Origin: Paulownia fortunei
Lineage: Eukaryota; Streptophyta; Magnoliopsida; Lamiales; Paulowniaceae
Direction: 5' to 3'
Length of the DNA: 64,000 nucleotides
NCBI GenBank assembly: GCA_019321725.1
Contig: CM033121.1
Span: 10,292,001-10,356,000, forward strand
Shown: in pieces, positions 1 through 12,180 of the stretch
How the letters are laid out: the number at the start of each line of letters is the position of its first letter
Numbering within the stretch: position 1 is the first letter of the stretch
Made by a program: the position numbers and the translations under genes
The notes under the pieces: model-generated
The model's database searches: none
The model's input: the letters and a program-made list of their open reading frames with translations, nothing else
What the model was told of the DNA's origin: nothing

Positions 1-1068
1 TCATCTCGAATTCATTCTAATATTATCTAATTGATGTGTTATAATCCCCGTAACAAAACCTCAATTAAATTAGTTCTTTCATCCAATTAATATATGATAA
101 GAAAATCAAATCTTTGTAACGAATTTTGAATTAAATGTGTATATTAATTATTATCTGACAAGTAGATAACTAATTAATTTAGATCAATTTTTTTTTTTCA
201 AATTAGAAATAAACAGCATAAATATATATTTTTATCCGTACAAAAATGAGAAGACACTTACCCAAAATTTCCTCCAATTCCTACTGTTAAATTTGTTGGA
301 ACACCTTTCTTTTCTTTATTTCTTTCTCTTCTTTCTTTCTTTTTCTTCTTTTTGTTTTCTTTTCCTTTCTTGTCGTACGGACGTGTGTGTGGTGTGTGTG
401 TGTGTTAATACCTAATTATTACTTAGCTATTAAGAAAATATAATATAATATATTATAACATATGTATACTTATCTTTAATATAATATAATATATTATATG
501 CGGACATGTGTGTGGTGTGTGTTAATACATAATTATTACTTATCTACTAAGAAAACATAATATAATATATTATAACATATGTATACTTATCCTTAATATA
601 GTATAATATATTATAACCTAATATAATATATTATAACATATGTATAATATATTATAACTATTACTACACTTATGTACATGTGTATACATATATGTATATA
701 TATATATATTATGGTATCATTTTATTAAACTCTTGTATACATATAATTAATACAAAATATTTGTATTTATTTATTCGCATAGTTTATTCTACACCGATAA
801 ACACAATGATGTCATCTTTCACTTATGTATATTGTAATGGTATTTGATAGTTGACACCTAAATCCTTGTATCTTAGTACCAATCAACTAATTAGGTTAAA
901 GAATTTGGACACTAATATCGGGTGACAACTTTAAAAGTTTAATTATTAACATGTCGTATAAAATACAGTGCATTATGAAATATCAATTAAAATGAAAATG
1001 ACACATACGCATCATGAAATGCATCAACTATATTGGACAGGTGAGTAGCGTGAGGCTCGAGTATTACA
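1..1068 (-). repeat. 3' LTR (partial) of Ty3/Gypsy chromovirus
   Basis: This is the end of a long terminal repeat, cut by the window edge. It matches 7073-8229 almost base for base; two 60-base stretches compared by eye differ by about 3-7%. It ends ...GTATTACA at 1068, the same terminus as the right LTR. Because the element is read on the minus strand, this copy is its 3' LTR. It contains a tandem duplication of a GT-rich plus AT-rich unit (about 377-600), also present in the other LTR, so the duplication predates insertion. Confidence 0.88.
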
Positions 1069-1081
1069 TCATTCTCTCCTT
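1069..1081 (-). promoter_or_regulatory. polypurine tract of the Gypsy element
   Basis: On the minus strand this reads AAGGAGAGAATGA and directly precedes the LTR terminus. Position and purine content fit the plus-strand primer of an LTR retrotransposon. Confidence 0.6.
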
Positions 1082-1099
1082 ATGAAAATTTCATCCCTG

Positions 1100-1640
1100 A
1101 AATTTTGCTTATCGAAAAAGCTCTGGGTATTTGGCTCTCATTTCATCTTCCCTTTTCCATGTAGCCTCTTCCGTTAACTGGTCCCTCCACAGTACCTTGA
1201 CTAATGGGATTTTCTTATTTCAAAGTTGTTTTATCTCCCGTAGTAGAATCTTGATAGGTCTTTTTTCGTAACTCAAATCTGATCTCAACTCTACTGGTTC
1301 GTTTCGTAGAATGTGGGATGGATTCACAACATACTTCCTCAACATGGATACGTGGAATACATTATGTACTTGAGGCATTGATGTAGGCAGGTTAAGTTTG
1401 TAAGCAACATCACCTAGTCTCTCAGTAATAGGAAATGGACCAATATATTTGGGACTCAACTTTCCTTTCTTCCCAAACCGCATAATACCTTTCATTGGAG
1501 CTACCATGAGAAACACTTGATCTCCTATGGCAAACTTTAGCATCCTCCTTCTTTGGTCTGCATAACTTTTCTGTCGACTATGGGCAATCTCCATTCTTTT
1601 TCGAATTTGTAACATAGCCTCTGTCATTTCCCAAATCATG
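1100..1640 (-). pseudogene. Gypsy integrase C-terminus plus chromodomain, broken
   Basis: The minus-strand reading frame from 1639 carries the integrase tail: a DQRRR stretch, the GDQVFL motif, the YIGPFPI (GPY/F-type) motif and HNVFHVSMLRKY, all typical of chromovirus integrase. After a TGA at about 1220, where related elements carry arginine (CGA would give this by a C-to-T change), the same frame continues into IPLVKVLWRD and EEATWKREDEM. That is the chromodomain of Tekay/Del elements, which reads modified histone tails for targeting. Only the single in-frame stop separates the two parts in this stretch. Confidence 0.85.
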
Positions 1641-2400
1641 TCCGGGCCTAAAAGTTTCTTTTCACCTACCTTACCTTAGTAACTTAGAGATCTGCATTTC
1701 CTACCATACAGTACTTCACAAGGAGCCATCTCGATTGTAGCCTGATAACTATTGTTATATGAAAATTCCACTAAAGGTAGATACTTGCTCCACTGTCCTT
1801 GAAATCCAATACGCATGCTCTAAGCATATCTTCTAAGGTGTGTATTGTTCGTTCAAATTGCCCATCAATCTGAGGATGATATGCAGTACTGAAAGATAAT
1901 TGTGTTCCCAATGCTCTCTATAGACTTCTCCAAAAGGTAGACAGAAATCTCGAGTTCCTGTCAGAAGTAATGGATAGTGGTACACTATAGAGTCTAACCA
2001 CTTCCAGTGCATATCGGTCTATGGAATAGGTTGAACAAATGAGAAGAAAATGAGTTGATTTAGTTAATCTATCCACAATCACCCAAATAGAATTATAACC
2101 TTTCACGGTTTTAGGTAAACCCGCCACAAAGTCTATGGTGATTCTTTCCCATTTCCATTATGGAATAAGCAAAGGTTGCAAAGTTTCTGCTGGTCTATGA
2201 TGTTCTACTGTTATCTGTTGACATGTCAAACATTGGTCCATGTACTGTGCAATATCTATTTTCATACCTGACCACCAATAATGCATCTTCAAGTCTCTAT
2301 ACATTTTGGTAGCTCTTGGATGTATTGAATAAGGTGTTGAATGTGCCTCTGCAAGAATATCTTTTCTAATGTTATCCACATGGGGCACGTATAATCATTC
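1641..2400 (-). pseudogene. Gypsy integrase N-terminal and catalytic core, broken
   Basis: The frame from 2388 holds the zinc-binding start of integrase (HSTPYSIHPRATKMYRDL, then WWSGMK and CLTCQQ, i.e. the HHCC pattern). Further pieces at 1918-2127 contain the core sequence YNSIWVIVDRLTKSTHFL and SDRNSRFLSTFW; the usual D-x-G-S-x-F motif is recognisable but altered. Stops and frame changes separate the pieces. The second half of the core (about 1641-1917) is readable only in fragments. Confidence 0.8.
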
Positions 2401-3830
2401 CCTAAATTGTAGCACTCCGTTCATGGATATTTTAAAATCAAACGGTACCCCCGAAGTAACATCATTCTTTACCTTGATAAAATATTTATCCCTTTGTTGT
2501 TCCTATTGAATTTTATCGATTAACGTCGATCGGAGTGTCAAGGCTGCTAACTTTATTTCTATTTCTCCCAACTGTACAATCTCCACATTCATTTTCTTGA
2601 ATTCAATTAACTCTGGTCTCTGAACAGAAAGAGTAGCTGCGGTACCTTGTATTGATTTTCTGCTTAGTGCATTTGCCACCACATTAGCCTTACCCGGATA
2701 GTAGTTGATAACACAGTCATAATCCTTTACCATCTCTAACAACCTTCGTTGTCGCATATTCAATTCTTTTTGTGTGAAGAAGTATTTTAAGCTCTTGTGA
2801 TCTGTATAGATTTCACACTACTCCCCATATAGATAGTGCCTTCATATCTTCAGTGCAAATACTACTGCAGCAAGCTTCAAATCATGTGTAGGGTAATTTC
2901 TTTCATATTCTTTTAGCTGCCTCGATGCGCATGCAATCACTTTCCCATTTTGCATTAGTACACATCCCAAGCCATTCTTTGAGGTGTCACTCTAAACTAC
3001 AAAACCTCCAATACCTAATGGAATTGAAAGAATGGGTACTGATATCAACCTCTTCTTCAATTCTTGAAAACTTTGCTCGCACGTCTCTGTCCATTTAAAT
3101 ATGATACCCTTCCGTGTTAACTGTGTTAAAGGGGAAGCAATCTTGAAAAATCCTTCTACAAATCTACGGTAGTATCCAGCCAAACAAGAAAGCTATGTAC
3201 TTCTAAAGGATTTGTAGGTTGTGAGCAGCTATTAATAGCTTTTACTTTACTTGGATCTACTGATATTCCTACCCCTGATATAACATGTCCCAAGAATACC
3301 ACTTGGTCCAATTTCTTGAATTTAGCATATAATTGTTTTGCCTTTAAAACCTCTAACACCATTCTCAACTGTGTCACGTGCTCTTCTTTTGTTTTGGAGT
3401 AAATCAAGATATCATCGATAAACACAATAACAAATTTATCCAAAAATCTTTGGATGTTGGATTCATTAGGTCCATGAAAGCTGTTGGGGTGTTAGTCAAT
3501 CCAAATGGCATCACCAGAAATTCATAATGTCCGTACCTCGTGCAAAATGTTGTCTTCAAAATGTCACATTCTTTTATTTTCAGTTGATGGTACCCAAATC
3601 GTAAATCAATCTTTGAAAATACTACTTTACCCTGGAGCTGATCTAATAAATCGTCAATTTGAGGTAAAGGGTATTTATTCTTGATTGTAACCTTATTCAA
3701 TTTTCAGTAGTCTATACACAGTCTAATCGTACCATCCTTCTTTTGTACAAACAGGATGGGCGCACCCCACGGTGAAAAGCTAGGTCTAATAAAAAAATTT
3801 CCAGCAATTCCTGTAATTGTATCTTCAATT
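2401..3830 (-). pseudogene. Gypsy reverse transcriptase and RNase H, broken
   Basis: The minus-strand frames hold the reverse transcriptase. The finger region has [16 protein letters not shown] and FSKIDLR..GYHQ; then come [12 protein letters not shown] and the catalytic box [10 protein letters not shown] at about 3400-3420, which keeps both aspartates. AGYYRRFVEGF (near 3180) starts the connection, and [14 protein letters not shown] with [15 protein letters not shown] (near 2700) is the RNase H end typical of Gypsy elements. Frames change at least four times, and a stop sits in the RNase H entry. The domain is identified with high certainty but is not functional. Confidence 0.88.
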
Positions 3831-3888
3831 CCTTTAACTCAAATGGAGCCATTTGGTACGTGGATTTTGAGATTGGAGACGTTTCCAG

Positions 3889-4680
3889 CTATAGGTCAAT
3901 AACAAACTCTATCTCACAATCGGGTGGTAACCTAGGGAGATCATTTGGAAATACTTCAGGGTATTCCTGGACCACTGGTACTTCACTCAGAATAGGATGG
4001 TGTTGTTCTTCAATGCTCATAACACTGACTAAATATCCCTCACAGTCAGCTTCTAGCAAACGTTGTGCCTTTAGCGCTGATATTAGTGGGAATCTGAAAC
4101 TCTTCATAATCCTAGCGAACATAAAAGGTTCTTATCCAGAAGTTGGAATGTCACTATCTTTTTTCTGGCAATCTATGGTAGCACAATACTTTGATGACCA
4201 GTCCATGCCCAAAATTATGTCATATTCATTCATAGCCAATACAATCAGATCAGCATATAGTTCTCTACCTTCAATAGGAAATGCACAGGCTTTCAAAATC
4301 TGATTGGTTTGCTTTGAGTCTCCAGAAAGAATCATCACATTGTAACTAATTTCTATTACGTTAGGTGTTCTACCCACCCTCTTCACATACTCAATGGACG
4401 CAAATGAATATGTAGCTCCTGAATCAAATAATATAAATACTGGAGTATCATAGATAAAAAGTTTACCTATCACTACCGATGGATTCGCCTCTGCGTCTAC
4501 TAGAGTAATGGTAAAAACTCTAGTTGGTATATTATGTTGCTTTGCAGTATTTGGGTTCTCCAAATATGTTCTGGCAATATGGTCAACCTTTCCACATACG
4601 TAGCACCTTCTAGAATCTGTAGGGCAATTTTCTATATGTTGGTCACCGTATCTAGGGCACATAGATTGTGGCATTGGTGC
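3889..4680 (-). pseudogene. Gypsy gag zinc knuckle and aspartic protease, broken
   Basis: The frame starting at 4674 contains a zinc knuckle of the CX2CX4HX4C type, CYVCGKVDHIART, whose last cysteine is replaced by tyrosine. It then runs into the retroviral-type protease with the active-site motif LFDSGATYSF and the flap-side sequence YDIILGMDWSSKY. The following short frame (4122-3889) carries the linker to reverse transcriptase (PVVQEYPEVFPNDLPRLPP), a well-known Gypsy motif. The lost cysteine and the frame breaks mark it as a relic. Confidence 0.85.
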
Positions 4681-5589
4681 TTTCCCCTGCTCTATCTTTG
4701 GTCTCTTATTTTGCTCCCACTGTTGCTACCTCGGTTTTGATCGGAATTCAATTTTCTAGCCTTAAGCTTGGAATGGTCTCTTCTTTTCATTTTCGGCCCA
4801 TCTCTATCATTGTCCTTGCTTAAATTGGCGATGGCTTCCTACGCACGAACAATTCTGAGTTCAGCTTGCTCAGCGACTAATTCTCTCTCAATAATCTGTG
4901 AATATTTAACTCCTTGAATTCCCTCCATATTAACATCTTTGTATAGTTTTGGCCTCAAACCTTCAAGGAATCTTTCTACCTTCAGTGCATCAGTGCTGAC
5001 CATATGTGTGGCAAACCTAGACAACTATTCAAATTTTTAATATAGTCCCCGACTATTATAGCTCCCTGCCGCAGCTATATAAATTCATTCATCTTCATTG
5101 CATGAATAGGCATGGTAAAGTATTTGTTCCTGAATAACTCTTTAAATCTTTCCTAAGTCATAGTAAAGGGATCCTCTATGCTCCTCATTGTATCCCACCA
5201 GTGCCAAGCACTTCCACGAAGCATAAACGAGGCACATATCACTTTCTTTTCCTCTAGGACTTTACTATATGGAACATATTCTCTAGGGTTCTCAACCAAT
5301 CCTTTGCGGCTGTGGGATCTACAACATCTTCAAATATTGGTGAATTGAGTTTCCTGAATCTTTCCGCAACTATTTCCACGTGTTCCGCTTGGGGCTATGG
5401 TTGATTCATTTAAGTTCTCTATTGCCTACCCACATCCCTCTGTTGGATAAGTTGTCGAATTTGTTCCGACTGTCGCTGAATAAGTTCTGTAAGTCAGTTT
5501 ATAACAGTGTCTCGATCATCATTTGACATAGGTGTCTTCCCTTCTTAGTTTCTACCTCCACTACTACTCTCACTTTTTGTTCTTGTCAT
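4681..5589 (-). pseudogene. Gypsy gag, broken
   Basis: A likely gag start is the ATG at 5589-5587 (MTRTKSESSSGG). The frame then carries stops but shows VAERFRKLNSPIFEDV followed by DWLRTLENMF, the retrotransposon gag signature, and later DALKVERFLEGLRPKLY at about 4985-4940. Two or more frameshifts lie between. The domain is recognisable; no intact capsid protein can be read. Confidence 0.78.
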
Positions 5590-5733
5590 GGATGCAATAT
5601 TGTTTTAGAACATGGTCAATATAATTCATGAAACAATAATTCATCACATAATAAAATAAAACTTACGAGCAAGGTGGTGCTTCCACAAGTTCCAAGTTTA
5701 TGTGCATGGACAGTCTACAGAACCTATGATCGG

Positions 5734-5745
5734 GCTTTGATACCA
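5734..5745 (-). other. primer binding site of the Gypsy element
   Basis: The minus strand reads TGGTATCAAAGC three bases inside the LTR. It matches the 3' end complement of initiator tRNA-Met (TGGTATCAGAGC) at 11 of 12 bases, the usual primer for plant Gypsy elements. Confidence 0.85.
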
Positions 5746-5748
5746 CTC

Positions 5749-8229
5749 TGTAACACCCTCATTACTATGCAACTATATATATAGTATAATTTAACATGAT
5801 AGAACCTATGTGCATACAGTTTTTCTCCATGTAATATATTAATAAATAATAAACTATTTTCCCACTCACAGACTAATATATATATATATATATCTGCAGA
5901 TGATCCATAATAATTATAATATTTACATACCCATGTACAGAAAAGTTATAAAAGTAACACACAGTACAAATTCCAAAACCTAATATAATAGACTTTAAAA
6001 TCAAATAAGTTAACAATCAACCCAACAAGTCGTCATCCATGTACATTGATCCTCAGAACCTGTAGGAGCTCCAGTCGCTCGCTCAATAAGTCCATGGCTT
6101 CAAGTATCATCAAACTCACCTACAATACATGAAGTATGTGAGCTAATACTCAGTAAATAAAAATCATGCATGCTGAAGGGATAATCCAACATAAATGCAA
6201 TATATTTCTATGAGATCATGACAAGAATGCAAACTTATATATAAAATAGTTCATTCAAAATCATTTTCCATTATTTGGCCATTAGCCCACCTACTATGTA
6301 TCAGATAGAGCTCTCAATAATATCAATAATCACAAGGCTATAAACAGATAGACACAGTTCGGGGGACATCTCCTGGGATCACCAGAGGTCCACCCCCTGT
6401 CTTCTCCTTTGACCCTCCAGAAGTCTTCCCATCAGCGGCGTCGATAAGGGCACAGTCAAGTGGTCCACCCTCTTGTGACCACCAGAGGCACACTCTTTGT
6501 GATCCTCCGATAAGTAAAACTCATGGCACCCCAAAATATCATATAAATAAGCCACACAGGTCTCGGTACACTAGTAGTGGCCAACCAAAATATTTTCTTT
6601 CTAAAAATAATGTCATGTGTACAAAAACCTCAATTGTGAGCACGTGTTATGCATGAACATGTATATGCTGATGAATGGCATGTCAAATGACACAACGGAT
6701 CCTATATCCCATCATCCAAGCAACATATGCACTATAAAGTATGTATAATACTCACAATACACATATCCAGACACAAGGATCACCTTTAATATAGATAATG
6801 TACAAAATATTATTTTCATGTATTGTAGTTGCAAATAGATTTTCACTTACCTTTCACATTTGATGTCCTACTGAAGGTTAATAAGATTTCCCTTCCTAAC
6901 CTTAGATATAAGACTGTCTGTAAAAGTATAGCGTATTAATTTTCATTCTTAACCAATAGGTTTCTATATCCAATCTCATAAGATATCTTAAATCTTAAAT
7001 TTAATTAAGTAATAGTCAAATCTTAAAATTTATACTTTATCTCAATTAGAACCTTTTAAATACCTTAATTTCTCATCTCGAATTCATTCTCATATTATCT
7101 AATCGATGTGTTATAATCCCCGTAACAAAACCCTCAATTAAATTAGTTTTTTCATCCAATTAATACAAGATAATAAAATCAAATCTTTGTAACGAATTTT
7201 GAATTAAAGGTGTATATTAATTATTATCTGACAAGTAGATAACTAATTAATTTGGATCAAAAACTTTTTTTCAAATTAGAAATAAACAGCATAAATATAT
7301 ATTTTTATCCATACAAAAATGAGAAGAAATGTACCCAAAATTTCCTCCAATTCCTACTGTTGAAATTTGTTGGAACACCCTCTTTTTTCTTTCTTTCTTT
7401 CTTTCTCTCTTGTTTTTTTTTTCTTCTTCATTTTGTTTTCTTTTCCTTTCTTGCCGTACGGATGTATGCGTGTGGTGTGTGTGTTAATACCTAATTATTA
7501 CTTAGCTACTAAGAAAATATAATATAATATATTATAACATATGTATACTTATCCTTAATATAGTATAATATATTATATGCGGACGTGTGTGTGGTGTGTG
7601 TGTGTTAATACATAATTATTACTTAGCTACTAAGAAAATATAATATAATATATTATAACATATGTATACTTATCCTTAATATAGTGTAATATATTATAAC
7701 CTAATATAATATATTATAACATATGTATAATATATTATAACTATTGCTACACTTATGTACACGTGTATACATATATGCATATATATATATATATACATAT
7801 TATGGCATCATTTTATTATACTCCACACATATACTTATATATATATATTTCGTACATCTACCCTAGGTATATATATATATTATTTGTTTTCTTATATACA
7901 TATAATTAATACATAATATTTTTATTTATTTATTCGCATAGTTTATTCTACACCGATAAACACAACGATGGCACCTTTCACTTATGTGTATTGTAATGGT
8001 ATCTGATAGTTGATACCTAAAATCCTCGTATCTTAGTACCAACTCAACCAATTAGGTTAAATAATTTGAAAACTAATATCGAGTGACAACTTTAAAAGTT
8101 TAATTATTAACACGTCATATAAAATATAGTGCATTATGAAATATCAATTAAAATGCGAATGACACATACGCAGCATGAAATGCATCAACTATATTGACCA
8201 GGTGAGTAGCGCGAGACTCAGGTATTACA
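5749..8229 (-). repeat. 5' LTR of the Ty3/Gypsy chromovirus
   Basis: The repeat runs from TGTAACACC at 5749 to GGTATTACA at 8229, giving inverted TGTAA/TTACA ends. Its right 1.15 kb matches 1-1068. Compared with the left copy it has about 90 extra AT-rich bases around 7795-7890. The adjoining bases outside are ATAAA (8230-8234), the expected half of a 5-base target duplication; the other half lies outside the window. The long, AT-rich LTR would contain the element's promoter, but I do not see one clearly enough to place it. Confidence 0.88.
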
Positions 8230-8231
8230 AT

Positions 8232-9213
8232 AAAGTTTCTATGGCTTGACCTTTTTAAGGATAATAGAAATGTTTCTCAAGGTATCAAACTTAATGTTGT
8301 TGAGACAAATAGGGATGATGAAGTGATCCTCGAAGCTGACAACCTTGATGAAGTGGAGAAGGCATATAGCTATTTCCTAGTAGGTTATTTTGCTGCAAAG
8401 TTTCCAGGGAAGACAACCCTGCTCCAAGTCTGTGAGTCATGGAATGTCAAGTATAACTAATATATCCACTCAAGTGGTTAACTAGTATTCAAATTTGAAA
8501 ATACAACAGACCAGGACAAGGTACTGAATGGGGGTCCATACTTTGTTTTTGGTAAACTATTGCTATTGAAAATTATGTTGTCTTGCTTTGAATTTGACAA
8601 CGATGAGATTAGAATGGTGCCAGTTTGGATAAACCTACCTAGTTTATCTTTATAATATTGGAATGCTACTGCTCTTAGCAAGATCACCTTGAAGGTGGGC
8701 AAGCCATTATCGATGGATAAGCTTACTCACACAAAAGAGAGATTATCATATGTCTGTGTTCTAGTTGAGGTGGATGCTGCAAAAGAACTGGTGCGTACCA
8801 TTAAAATCAAGCTACTAAATGGTAAATGCAGAGAGCAATAGGTTGAGTATGAATATGAATTGAAGTATTGTGAGAGCTGTAAAATTCTAGGTCACTTAAC
8901 AGAGGCCTGTTATGTCCCTAAACTAGTCAAGGGCTATAGAGAATAGGCCAAAGAAGGTGTAAGGATAACAGCCATAGCCACAGACATGGAGAAATTAAAA
9001 GCAGATGCATCAGGCCAACCGACAGCCTCACAAGTAAGTAAAGAAAAAACCCAAGGGGATATTACCAATAGTCAACAAGAGGAAAATAGTTGGGTGATCA
9101 ACCAAGGTATACAGTCCACTACAGCCTTGGAGGATCTATTCACTCTAGTTGCCAAAAAAAAAAAGGAACTAAGGAGCCATGTGATCCCCTTGAACTTGTG
9201 GGCAGTGAACCTT
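8232..9213 (+). pseudogene. LINE ORF1 (DUF4283 and CCHC zinc knuckle), broken
   Basis: One reading frame starting at 8232 stays homologous for about 980 bases although it contains several stop codons. It shows the DUF4283 nucleic-acid-binding domain of plant LINE ORF1 (WNVKYN, VLNGGPYFVFGKLLLL, MVPVWINLPSL). An intact CX2CX4HX4C knuckle follows, YCESCKILGHLTEACY, at about 8867-8915. A lysine-rich tail follows. The N-terminal portion is missing at the LTR junction. The product would bind LINE RNA if it were intact. Confidence 0.82.
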
Positions 9214-9328
9214 TGAACAGACAACCAGATGAGGATGTTGATAAAAAAGCCAATGGTAAAATGGTAATACAACAAGCCACTCCAAAAGCTAAAGATAAAA
9301 AGAAGGATCGGGCCCTTCTAATATTACA

Positions 9329-10420
9329 ATGAAGGTTGCATGTTGGAATATTATGGGCCTAAATATGCTCCTAAAATAAAATAGGGTCCGTAGCCTCATT
9401 AAACAAGAGAACTTAGATTTGATTGGAGTTTTGGAGACAAAATTGTACCAGCAGAAGCTTCAGCAGATTTTGAGGAACAAATTCCTAGGCTGGAATGAGA
9501 TATATAAATTTCAGTCACATAAAGACGGCAGAATTACGGTGCTTTGGAATCCTACCAAAGCATCACTAGAACCAGAAAAGATACCTCCTCAAGTCATTCA
9601 CTGCATAGTTACATATAAGGTCAGTTTATATTCATTTCAAATCAATTTCATTTACAAATTTTATTTTATCATTAGTAGGCGGCCTTTATGGGACAACTTA
9701 GTGAATTATGGCATGCATTTGATAATGTCTTGGCTGATTTTGGGAGACTTCAACAATGTTATGAAGGCTGAGGACAAATGTAATGGGGCTGATGTTACGA
9801 CATATAAAATAAGAGATATTGTTGATTGTTGACTTACATTGGGCTTGACGGACTTGCAAGCAATGGGATGTTTTTACACATGGAGCAACAATAGGGTCTA
9901 GTGTAAATTGGATAGAGTGTTGGTGAATAATCCATGGATGTTTGCAGGGTTTCATAGGCAAGCCAACTTTCTGCTACCCAGATGCTTATCAGATCATTCA
10001 CTATGCATTATCTCAACATTTCAATAGGAACGAGTTGGACGTTTGCCATTCAAATTTTTTAATATATGGACTGACCATGGATAGTTCCAAACAACAGTGC
10101 AGTCAGTATGGAATCAAAGAATTATGGGGACCGAACAATTCATTCTTTGAAAGAAATTGAAGGCATTGAAAATTCCTCTCAAACAATTGAATCTAGAATA
10201 TTTTGGGCACATTTCTGCGTGGGCTTCTAAGGCAAACTTGGATTTAAAAGAGACTCAATTATAGCTACACGATCAGCCTACAAATGAGTTGTTGTAGTTT
10301 ATAGTCACTGACTTGAGGAAAATAGTGTTGTTTTTTAGCGAGGCTGAAGGAATTTTTACCAACATTAGGCTCAATGCTCTTATCTTAAGAATAGTGATAG
10401 GTGCACGAAATTTTCCATGA
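9329..10420 (+). pseudogene. LINE ORF2 endonuclease domain, broken
   Basis: The ATG at 9329 opens with MKVACWNIMGLN, the start of the apurinic-endonuclease-like domain that nicks target DNA. It continues with LIGVLETKL, WLILGDFNNVMKAEDK (about 9730-9780), CFYTWSNNRV, LDRVLVNNPW and SDHSLCII, which are the catalytic blocks of the family. Stops at about 9381, 9832 and 9900 and a frame change near 9640 break it. The following stretch (SAWASKANLDLKE) is the usual linker towards reverse transcriptase. Confidence 0.82.
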
Positions 10421-12110
10421 TCTTGTGAAAATAAATATCAAACGGAATCATATCACGACAATATATAAAGAATATGAAACCCAGACTTCCTCTCAACAAG
10501 ATCAACAAAAATCATTGCAACTAGATTGGTGACTATTATGGACTCGATTGTTGACCAAGCACAATCAACCTTTGTTCGGATAAGGAACATCACAGATAAT
10601 ATCCAACTGGCTCAAGAACTCCTTAAACAGTATTGTAGAAATAGAATTTCACCAAGATGCTTGATCAAAGTGGATATCAGAAAGGCCTATGATTCAGTGA
10701 ATTAGGTGTTCCTTCGATCAATACATAGAGGCTTGGGCTTCCTGTGCAGATTCATTGATTAGATTATGGAATGCATAACAACTCCATCTTATTCGGTAGC
10801 ACTAAATGACAGCATTTTTGGATTTATCAAAGGCAAGAAGGGACTACGCCATGGAGATCCTATGTCTCCGTTTTTATTTGTTATATGTTTGGAATACTTT
10901 TCTAGATTGGTGGGATTAGCAACTGATAATTCAGATTTTAATTAGCATCGAAAATGTGGTAAGACGAAAATTACTCACATGGCCCTTTGCGGACTATCTT
11001 ATTTTAATGGCCAGAGGTGACAAAGTTATCTGTTCAGATTTTAATGCAATGCTTACAGGGCTTTGGGAATAGATCGGGACTGGGAATTAATACTTTGAAA
11101 TCAAGTCTTTACATTGCAGGGATTGTTAGGTAGGAACTGGAAGAAATATAGGAACTAACCAATTTACCTGAGGGATCAATGTCTTTTCATTACTTGGCTA
11201 TTCCCCTAGCTGTAGAAAAATTGAAGGTCATGCATTACACACTATTCATTGATAAAATTGCCTCTTTTATTAATGTACAGACTAGCACTTCTTTATCCTA
11301 TGCGGGGCGTGCAGAACTTATACGTACTGTACTACAAGGCGTTGAGTGTTTTTGGTTGGCGATTTTTCCAATTCCAACCACTGTTATCAGTAGAATCATG
11401 AGAATGTGTAGAGTGTTTTTATGGGAGGACCGGTAGCATGGAAGGAAATCTGTCTACCTAAGGATAAATGAGGTCTTGAGTTTCGGGACTTGAAAAGCTG
11501 GAACTTGGTACTATGGACTAAGTTGTTGGAGAACATCCATGTCAAGAATGCCACATAGTAGGTTTGTTGGATTAATGCTGTCCATTTAGGATTGGAAGTC
11601 ACGTAAGGGGGACTTTCCCTTATTCAAGAAAATTAGACATTCGGAATTTATTGATTTGATTGAAAGGCACAAAACAGCAGGCTATCTAGTAGCTTTTAGA
11701 ATGGTATGACGGGTCGGATTTTGTTACAACAAGGGCATATGAATTCTTCAGAATAAAGGAGGTGAAGAAGCCATGGGTAAATGATATTTGGAGACCTTAC
11801 ATCACTCCAAAACATTCCTTTATTTTATGGCTATGAGCCAAATGAAGGCTCCTTACAAAAGATCGGATTAAGCACATGGAAATTGATGGAACATGCAACT
11901 TGTGTGATATGGAGCCGGAAAATTCGCAACATTTATTCTTTAACTGCAATATCAGTTTTACAATTTGAAAGCACATAAGAGATTGAATTGGCATCAACAG
12001 AGACATGTCCAATATCAACAATGCACTAAAATGGATCAAAAAGGAGGTCGGAGAGACATTTTGGCACAACAAAGCAAATAAGATTGCCTTATTTACATAT
12101 CTTGTGCTTT
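10421..12110 (+). pseudogene. LINE ORF2 reverse transcriptase and C-terminal region, broken and internally deleted
   Basis: The frame resumes with FHDLVKINIKRNHITTIYKE and then jumps near 10545 to RNITDNIQLAQELL and RCLIKVDIRKAYDSVN. The first several hundred bases of reverse transcriptase are therefore missing. It goes on with KGKKGLRHGDPMSPFLFVIC. The catalytic YADD-type box is FADYLILMARGD, so its second aspartate is lost. Later come AELIRTVLQGVECFWLAIFPIP (11300-11375) and a zf-RVT-like end, with WIKKEVGETFWHNKANKIAL at 12030-12090. The domain order is certain; activity is excluded. Confidence 0.82.
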
Positions 12111-12180
12111 TGTTTGATTTAGTATGTGTAATTTGATTGGTTTGATATAATAAAGGGATAGGTTTAATAAAGGGATAGGT

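Larger units (their letters stand above)
1082..5748 (-). mobile_element. Ty3/Gypsy chromovirus internal region (Tekay/Del type), degenerate
   Basis: On the minus strand the pieces follow the order gag, zinc knuckle, protease, reverse transcriptase, RNase H, integrase, chromodomain, which is the Ty3/Gypsy order. The C-terminal chromodomain and the LTR length point to the Tekay/Del clade; the clade is an inference from motif similarity. Each domain is broken by stop codons and frameshifts, so the element cannot encode its own polyprotein. It is bounded by a tRNA-Met-type primer site at 5734-5745 and LTRs of 2.48 kb. Confidence 0.9.
8230..12180 (+). mobile_element. L1-type LINE relic, 5' part interrupted by the Gypsy element
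   Basis: The plus strand holds, in order, a DUF4283-type ORF1 with a zinc knuckle, an APE-like endonuclease, an L1-type reverse transcriptase and a C-terminal zf-RVT-like tail, which is the order of plant L1 LINEs. Homology begins in mid-domain at the first base after the LTR, so the Gypsy element landed in this LINE and its 5' part should lie left of the window. The 3' end is placed near 12180, after a short duplicated motif (ATAAAGGGATAGGTT). All ORFs contain stops, and part of the reverse transcriptase is deleted. Confidence 0.85.
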
